In this document: piece after piece, positions 57,999 to 64,000 of the stretch | Position numbering within the stretch: position 1 is the stretch's first letter | Layout of the letters: each line of letters opens with the position of its first letter | NCBI GenBank assembly: GCA_029204225.1 | Contig: CM055108.1 | Location: forward strand, 16,894,222-16,958,221 | Length of the DNA: 64,000 nt | Direction of reading: 5' to 3' | Origin: Diphasiastrum complanatum | Taxonomy: Eukaryota > Streptophyta > Lycopodiopsida > Lycopodiales > Lycopodiaceae | Position numbers and translations under genes: made by a program | Notes under the pieces: model-generated | What the model saw: only the letters and a program-made list of their open reading frames with translations | Told to the model about the DNA's origin: nothing | Database searches by the model: none

Positions 57999-58458
57999 TG
58001 TGAAAGATTCAACTAGTTTCATCACATTTTGCAATATTTCCATATTTGGCATATTGAGGCCAAAACTTGTTTTAGACTTAGTGGTTGAATTTTCAAAGTT
58101 CATTAGTCTAAATTTCATTTGAATAAACACTTTTTTGAAAGTGTGGGAAAGATAGAATGCGAGTTTGAGTAGATTCAATATGAAGAAGTTGGGTACATTG
58201 AATCTAGACCCAAAATTGGTAGGGTTAGCATTTTGGTGGGAAAGCCAAGTGGCCAAATAGGGTTTGGACCTACTATAAAAGGATGTAACTCGTGGAGAGA
58301 GTCATCTTCTCTCTTCTCTATCTCATTTCATGCTTATACATGGTTCTCTTGGGTTCTACTATCCATTGGTGCACTACCTTGGTGATTGCTTGCAATTCTA
58401 TGTGTAGAATGATCTATATTTGCTATTTTTGGATCCACACGTGTGAAATATAGTAGCT
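57999..58458 (+). repeat. Truncated 3' LTR of element G (460 of 650 bp)
   Basis: Starts TGTGAAAGATTCAAC after the purine tract and matches 52803 onward until ...ATATAGTAGCTTG at 58458. CACACGTGTG at 58436-58445. The remaining 190 bases are absent from the junction. Confidence 0.93.
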
Positions 58459-58954
58459 TGTGTGAAAGATTTCAGATCCTTAAGATCCAATCTACTTGAA
58501 TGATGTATTTCAAGTGTGGATCCAAAAATAGCAAATATAGATCATTCTACACATAGAATTGCAAGCAATCACCAAGATAGTGCACCATTGGATAGTAGAA
58601 CCCAAGAGAACCATGTATAAGCATGAAATGAGATAGAGAAGAGAGAAGATAACTCTCTCCACGAGTTACATCCTTTTATAGCAGGTCCAAACCCTATTTG
58701 GCCACTTGGCTTTCCCACCAAAATGCTAACCCTACCAATTTTGGGTCTAGATTCAATGTACCCAACTTATTCAAATTGAATCTACTCAAACTCGCATTCT
58801 ATCTTTCCCACACTTTCAAAAAGTGTTTATTCAAATGAAATTTAGAGTAATGAACTTTGAAAAGTCAACCTCTAAGTCTAAAACAAGTTTTGGCCTCAAT
58901 ATGCCAAATATGAAAATATTGCAAAATGTGATGAAACTAGTTGAATCTTTCACA
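58459..58954 (-). repeat. 3' LTR of element H (496 bp, internally deleted)
   Basis: Plus-strand ends TGTGAAAGATTTC and ATCTTTCACA fit the full G LTR in reverse. Between GATGTATTTCAAG and the outer part about 150-190 bases are gone. Its outermost base lies directly against the broken G LTR. Confidence 0.9.
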
Positions 58955-59454
58955 CTCCCTCTTCAACTAGTTTTAGCATAGACTTTGATAATACTCCAAG
59001 TGAAGTCCTATGCTTCATGAACAAGTCTTTTCCCAATTCTTTGGGGAAGATATCAGCTACACATTCCCTTGAAGGCACATGTTGAAGCTCCACCTCCTTT
59101 GCAATGACTCGCTCCCTCTCAAAATGATACTGTATCTGAATATGCTTGCTCCTAGCATGAAAGATAGGATTGGATGCCATTCTTTGGGCTGATTGATTGT
59201 CACAAAAGATGATTGGGCTCTCTGAAAAACCCAGCAAGTGAAGATCCTTGATCATCCTCTTGATCCATACCATCTCCTTTGTGCAATGTGTAAGAGCTTT
59301 GTACTCGGCCTCACTAGATGACAATGAGATAGTGGCTTGTTTCTTTGACATCCATGATATAGCTCCATCACCTATGAAAATACAATAAGCACTAATGGAT
59401 TTCCTATCCGTTACATCTCCAGCATAGTCCGAATCTGAAAATCCAAAAAGATTA
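58955..59454 (-). pseudogene. RNase H part of element H
   Basis: From about 59454 down: NLFGFSDSDYAGDVTDRKS, SSSEAEYKALTHCTKEMV, FHARSKHIQIQYHFERERV, then VADIFPKELGKDLFMKHR and LVEEGV, a clean RNase H C-terminal part in one frame to 58955. Nothing of RT is joined to it; the sequence upstream is the foreign block. Confidence 0.88.
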
Positions 59455-59856
59455 TCCAACATCAAAACAATGCTCACCAATGTAGCTAGTTTTACCATAT
59501 CTTGACAATTTGCACACATCCACATGAAATTGCTCAAACATGAGATAGAACAAGTAAAGTAAACTCGAACAACACTTCCTTGCTGCTCCTATGACCTTAC
59601 TTGTCTTCAATATGCTGCAAAAACAGATCCATAACACCTTTTCCAATTACCCCTCCTTTGATGCTCTTGACTAGCTCCAAATTGCCAACTTCCCTTTTGA
59701 CTAGTTGAAGCTCTTTGAGATCAACCTCTTGATCTTCAACTTGACCATCAAAGTCATTGAACAAAATTTGTTTTCCAGATCCATTACTTGCTTTTACAGC
59801 AAGATAACATCCATCCACTTGCATAGCTCCATGTACACAAGAAGATCCTCCAAAAG
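59455..59856 (-). other. Foreign 402-bp block replacing RT in element H
   Basis: The block replaces what would be 56537-57500 of G (964 bases). Its upstream edge is at GGAACAT and its downstream edge at TAATCTTTTTGG, both shared with G. On the minus strand it is open in frame with the H integrase ORF for 80 codons: SFGGSSCVHGAMQVDGCYL, ...QILFNDFDGQVEDQEVDLK, ...VGNLELVKSIKGGVIGKG, then LQHIEDK and a stop (TAA), with a GTAAGG that could be a splice donor. I do not recognise the protein. Capture of a host gene piece is one explanation. Confidence 0.75.
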
Positions 59857-59869
59857 ATGTTCCACTCTT

Positions 59870-60475
59870 CATAAGAGATCGATACTCAAGATCCAATGCT
59901 TGGATTCACTCCTCTTCTTTCCTTGATTGATCTACACTTGTAGGCTCATCCAAAGAGGTTAGGAAAGCAACATAATTTCCATAAACTACTTGCTTACCCT
60001 TTTGATCATATGTGAGCCTTGAAGGTACTTGTCTTTCTCTTGATGTTCTCCTTGGCTTTTGACTTGATGAAGGTCCACCATCACCACCATCCAAAGTAGG
60101 ATCCTTCTCATCAACATCAAGAATGTTAGATCCATCTACTTTACCATCAGTCATGCTTGAAGACACCTTTGGAAAGTTTCTCTCATAAAAAATGACATCT
60201 CTACCAACAATCACTTTGTTAGTAGAAGGAATGTAAACCTTGTAGGCTTTACTCACCTCACTATATCCAACAAAAATACCTCTTCTTGAAGATGGATCCT
60301 CCTTGGTCCTATCATCAAGAGTAATGTTGACATAGCATGTGCATCCAAAGGTTCTTAGAAAGTTGACACTCGGCCTCCTCTTGAATAGCATCTCGAAAGG
60401 TGTCCTTCCATCCAAAATAGCACTCGGCCACCTATTGCACAAGAAATTGGCACCAACAAAGCTTGATCCCAAAAT
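59870..60475 (-). pseudogene. Integrase C-terminal region of element H
   Basis: Matches 55921-56535 of G (GSSFVGANFLCNRW..., PSVNFLRTFGCTCYVNITLD, ...SRRGIFVGYSEVSKAYKVY) with a few changes. It ends in a TGA near 59906 followed by MDLEYRSLMKSGT before the foreign block. Confidence 0.88.
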
Positions 60476-62339
60476 GGTTTGTCAAGATTAGCACTTAACC
60501 TCATAGCTTTAGCACTTTCACATAAAGTCCGATTCTTCCTTTCAGCCACTCCATTTTGTTGTGGGGTCCTTGATGTTGTATACTCCCTCTTGATCCCATG
60601 CTCATCAGAAAAGGCCTTGAACTTGTTAGATATGTACTCACCACCATTGTCACCTCTCAAGCACTTGATCTTTGTGGAAATTGGTTCTCCCTTGCATTCT
60701 TGAACTTGACAAAGACATCATACACTTCATCCTTGCTCTTTAGTAGATAGATCCAACAAAATCTACTAAAATCATCAATGAATGTTACATACATCTTAGC
60801 TCCACTATTGCTAATTGTAGTAAATCCATGAATATCTGAATGTACAAGTTGAAAAGGCTTTGTACATCTAGAAATAGATATAGTATAAGGTAGTCTATGT
60901 GACTTAGACAAAGCACAAGACTCACAAACATGCTTGTCATTACTTAAGGAACTTGGAAGACCAATCACAACCTTCTTCCTTGCCATTACCTCCAATGACT
61001 TGAAGTTGAGGTGTCCCATCCTTTTGTGCCAAACCTCTTGAATAGAAATTTGCTCCCTTGAAACACATCCAACTTGGTTAGCAATAACACAAGCATCAAG
61101 TTTGAACAACTTCCCTTGCCTTTTACCTTTTCCAATCAAGACATCCTTCCTTTTGATCAAACAAGCATCTCCATCAAACTCCACCTTGAGGCCCTTACTT
61201 AGCATTTGACTCACACTAAGCAAATTCTTGGTAATAGATGGAATAAACAAGACATCCTCCAAATGAACATCCCTATTTGTAGAGAAAGAAATAGGAATTG
61301 TGCCAATCCCTTTGATTGCACACTCACCATCATTGGCCGTGTAGATCACCCTCTTGTCATCTCCATATGCCAACAAAGAAGTGAAGTACTCTTTGTGAAA
61401 GGTCATGTGTGAACTTGCTCCACTATCAATCCACCAAGGATCTAGATCTCCATCATTAGCAAGCATACATGAAGACATCACAAAAGCATCATCATTTGCA
61501 TCTTGCACATCCAAACCATCCTCATCAAGAGTAAGATTACCTTGCTTGTCTCCTTGATCTCTCTTCTTCTTGTAGCACTCACTTGCAAAGTGTCCTTTGA
61601 TGCCACAATAGAAGCACTGAAGCTTTGATCTATCCTTCTTTTTGCCACTTGAAGAAGCATCCACTTGATCTTGCCCTTTAGACCACTTGCTTTTGGTTTT
61701 GCCCTTGAATTTGCCCTTTGTGAAAATAGCATCCTCTTGAAGTGTCAATGTAGATCCACCTCTTGCTTGAAGCCTATATTGCTCATTGATCAAGATCTCT
61801 TGAAGATCCATCAAACTTGGCAAAGTCTTTTGAATAGCAATACTTTGAACAATGTTAGCATGAGCATCCAACAAGCCATTAAGAATCACTTGAATAAGCT
61901 CTCCTTCCTTAATGCTTTCATCTATGCAAGCTAACTCATCATTCAATGCTTTCATTCTCAAAACAAAAGTACTTGGACTTTCTTCATTCTTTTGCAAACA
62001 AGAAAAGATTTGCCTTCTTAGAGTCAACACTCTAGAAGTAGACTTGGATTCATAAAGCTTCTTCAATGAATTCCAAGCTTCCAAAGATGATGTGCACTTG
62101 CCAACTTCCTTGAGAAGTTCATTGGTAACATTCATCTTTATCATGTGTAGAGCCTTCTTGGCCCTCTTCTCATACCTCAATGGATCTTGTTGTGTTGCTG
62201 GTCTCTCCTCCAAACCTACAACAATATCCAAAACATCATTCATCTCAAGAAGTGACTCCATCCTCACTTTCCATAATGAATAGTTACTTGAGGTAAGCCT
62301 ATCATTGGCTTCCAACATGACTCCAATTGAGGTTGCCAT
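60476..62339 (-). pseudogene. Copia gag-protease-integrase of element H
   Basis: The ATG at 62339 and the whole gag-pro-int order equal G: zinc knuckle CFYCGIKGHFASEC, protease WWIDSGASSHM, VWHKRMGHLNFKS, HSDIHGF. A one-base deletion (AATTTCC against AATTTTCC in G) near 60683 shifts the frame, which then reads PQRSSA and stops at 60657. The next ORF (60660-60355) resumes with RGDNGGEY and QQNGVAERKN and then carries the one-base shift shared with G. Confidence 0.92.
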
Positions 62340-62929
62340 GTAATAATGACCTGATCTTCTCTTTCAACCTTCTTGAATGCACAAAGCACTCCTTTGAACA
62401 ACAACAAATGCTTTCAAAAGAAATCACCAAGATTTGAAACTATCTCACAAATTCTCTTCTAGCACTTATCCAAGTAAATCAACACATAGAATCATGGAAT
62501 CTTGATCAACCTATGATCTATCCTCAATCTAATGACTTTTGCCACTTTCTAAGATTGAAACACACTCAAATGAAGTCCAGCAATCTCACTATCTAGAGAT
62601 CCAATCAAAATTAGGGTTTTGACAAAATCACAAAAAATTGACTATTCCAAATCTACATGCAAATGCTGAAAATTTGATATGCAATCTATAAGCCACCACT
62701 TAGGCTGAACAAATGATCCAAAAATCGGCCAAATCCAGTATGTGAATTCAAAAATCGGAATTGAACAAGTATATTGACCTATTTAGTGTTTTGATCTGCA
62801 AAAGATCCAATCTACAAAAGCAAAAAATCCGACTTTAGTGTAGAATCCTCTCTAGCATGCTCTAGACTTGATATCTTCACCAAATCATTGATAGATCTGA
62901 TTTCCTCCTTCATAACCTGAAACACAAGT

Positions 62930-62940
62930 TCTGATACCAT
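62930..62940 (-). promoter_or_regulatory. Primer-binding-site remnant of element H
   Basis: The minus strand reads ATGGTATCAGAACTTGTG where G has ATGGTATCAGAGCTTGTG, so one base of the tRNA match is lost. The LTR that should adjoin it is absent. Confidence 0.75.
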
Positions 62941-63584
62941 CTACATGATATCAAAGCGCTGATTCTTTTTCAAGACCTAATACTATTTTCATATCAGAGC
63001 GAAAGCTCTAATACTTGATGTCTTTCATGATATCAAATTGATATCAAAATCTTCAGTTCCTTTCAATCTTTCAGTATCAGAGAATAGATTTCTTACTGCC
63101 ACATCCATGTCTGCCCAACCAGCAGTTACTGACATGACGGCTAGCAAAAGAATGCGTGGTGTTGCCCCTTCCTCCTCATCTCCACCTACCACTAGATGTG
63201 TGGTGCTGCCCCTTCCTCCTCATCTCCACCTACCACCAGATGCCGTACCACCACCACCACACCAGTAACAACTCCAGCTTCTACCGTTGCCACTTCCTCT
63301 TCTGTACAGCCCATACCCATCTCCTTCGTCGATACTACTTTCTCTCTGTTCCATCTTCCACCACCCCTTCCATTACTATCGCATCCTCCATTACTCCTGT
63401 TTCCACTGCTCTTCCTCTCCAGTTCAATTCTATTGATTTCCAGTTGTCTCCAGACACTCTTGCGTGGATGTAGGTCATCAACTTTTCACCACCACGCCAT
63501 ACCACTTTCGCCCCATCTTCTCCTTCCGTCCTCCACACCACCCTATAGTTTCTCTTTGTTCCATCCCTTCTCTCGTTTGGACAA
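62941..63584 (+). other. Leader-like and Ser/Pro/Thr-rich low-complexity region
   Basis: ATATCAGAGC, GATATCAAA and similar phrases recur at 62950-63080, loosely like decayed primer-binding sites. From about 63107 (ATGTCTGCCCAACCAGCAG) the plus strand could encode a Ser/Pro/Thr-rich protein start, but the frame shifts within a 44-base tandem duplication (63156-63243). Later, LQFNSIDFQLSPDTLAWM is readable at 63420-63472 before a stop. Confidence 0.35.
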
Positions 63585-64000
63585 ATGATCCCCAACCCTG
63601 TTTTCACTTTTGTTCCTCCCACACCACCCCTTTCTCCATTAAAGGCTGCCGAGGGTGACCAATTGTTGCCTAATGATGCAGTTGCACAAACGATTTTTAT
63701 TTTATCACCAGATCGAATAGATCCCACTGTCCCATATGACAAGAGATCACTGGAGAACCTCATCGAAGACAACAACGATGACACTGTATAGGTCGTCGAG
63801 GACACTACCACACAAGCCCCTGCAAGTGCCAACGTACCGGCTGCTCCAACAAACTTAATGATGATGTATCAGGCCTTGGGAACATTCATCCAGGATACAG
63901 TAGCCACCAGGACATCATTGGACAGCCAAGTACTCCACTTGGCAACGATTAGTGAAGAGGCCCTTTTTGAGTCCAAAAGAGCCCTCATGTTTACATTGAG
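63585..64000 (+). pseudogene. Unrecognised coding remnant, possibly retroelement gag, runs off the window
   Basis: Plus-strand frame: VFTFVPPTPPLSPLKAAEG, ...LSPDRIDPTVPYDKRSLENL, a TAG at about 63789, then EDTTTQAPASANVPAAPTNL, MMMYQALGTFIQDTVATRTS and ISEEALFESKRAL to the window edge. The composition (acidic, Ala/Pro/Thr-rich, then a helical stretch) fits a gag-like or coiled-coil protein, but no motif decides it. One stop interrupts it. Confidence 0.35.

Larger units (their letters stand above)
52803..58458 (+). mobile_element. Ty1/copia element G (3' LTR truncated)
   Basis: Full 5' LTR (52803-53452), perfect primer-binding site, leader, gag-pol on plus, purine tract GAAGAGGGAG and a 3' LTR from 57999. 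The 3' LTR breaks off after 460 bases at 58458, where the outermost end of element H begins in inverted orientation. The two LTRs differ at around ten or more places over 455 bases, so G is older than F. Three coding lesions were found. The insertion lies in a gypsy integrase fragment. Confidence 0.93.
58459..62940 (-). mobile_element. Ty1/copia element H, inverted sister of G, lacking its 5' LTR
   Basis: Read on minus: primer-binding-site remnant at 62930-62940, leader, gag, protease, integrase, a foreign 402-bp block in place of RT, RNase H and a 3' LTR (58954-58459). It matches G closely in gag-pro-int (only a few amino-acid changes by eye). The sequence past the primer-binding site does not match the LTR at all, so the 5' LTR is missing exactly at its boundary. 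The 3' LTR lacks about 150-190 internal bases, including the CACACGTGTG region. Confidence 0.92.

Noticed and set aside
58458-58459. Simple insertion of H into the G 3' LTR
   Set aside because: The second half of the G LTR, the H 5' LTR and a target duplication are all missing, so another mechanism or later deletion is needed.
61206-61934. Plus-strand ORFs repeating those at 54458-55186 (minus)
   Set aside because: They are antisense shadows of the identical gag-protease regions of G and H.

Overview
This window looks like a repeat-packed plant nuclear genome, AT-rich and with no intact single-copy host gene. The evidence is many Ty1/copia elements with the plant-type primer-binding site TGGTATCAGAGC, Ty3/gypsy fragments including one with the Athila/Tat-type site TGGCGCCGTTG(T)CGGGGA, CACTA-like transposon debris and GT-AG introns. 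The lineage within land plants cannot be fixed from the sequence. I lean weakly towards a large-genome, possibly non-seed plant.

Layout. 1-2983: plus-strand copia element of family A with a large internal deletion. 3000-8700: old LTR debris, a 50-bp tandem repeat, an AATTGC-rich repeat array inside a copia gag-pro remnant, and an LTR with a doubled primer-binding site. 8711-10735: decayed Ty3/gypsy pol. 10736-12991: copia gag-pro remnant C. 12992-19035: copia element B with two 655-bp LTRs. 19037-21836: copia remnant E. 22600-25989: CACTA-like remnants interleaved with another copia gag and LTR. 25996-31676: a mosaic of copia and gypsy pol fragments. 31677-38695: copia element A2, bounded by 254-bp LTRs with AGTT...AACT ends and a GGAAG target-site duplication, carrying a nested Athila/Tat-like gypsy derivative. 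38696-42715: a gypsy-type LTR, a (CT)n microsatellite, an unknown pseudogene and a gypsy integrase end. 42718-52124: a broken intron-containing gene interrupted by young copia element F (43030-49131; LTRs differ at one site seen; TSD AAAAC). 52399-52800: gypsy integrase C-terminus. 52803-62940: two closely related copia elements, G (+) and H (-), joined tail to tail. 62941-64000: a different, low-complexity coding region.

The most interesting item is the interrupted gene at 42718-52124. On the plus strand, about nine exon-like blocks encode a segment with a ParB-like DGNHR motif, a long unrecognised middle, and a C-terminal domain with the motif order of beta-class amino-methyltransferases (LDFPM, then KSP...DPFMGGGGT). 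It ends in an acidic tail. It has premature stops and a frameshift, and copia element F sits in one of its introns.

Other points of note: the non-TG/CA LTR ends of family A; a foreign 402-bp segment replacing the reverse transcriptase in H; a CACACGTGTG palindrome recurring in several otherwise different LTR families; and a cluster of CCAAT boxes in the U3 of the B LTR. Every long retrotransposon ORF has at least one lesion, so no autonomous element is present.
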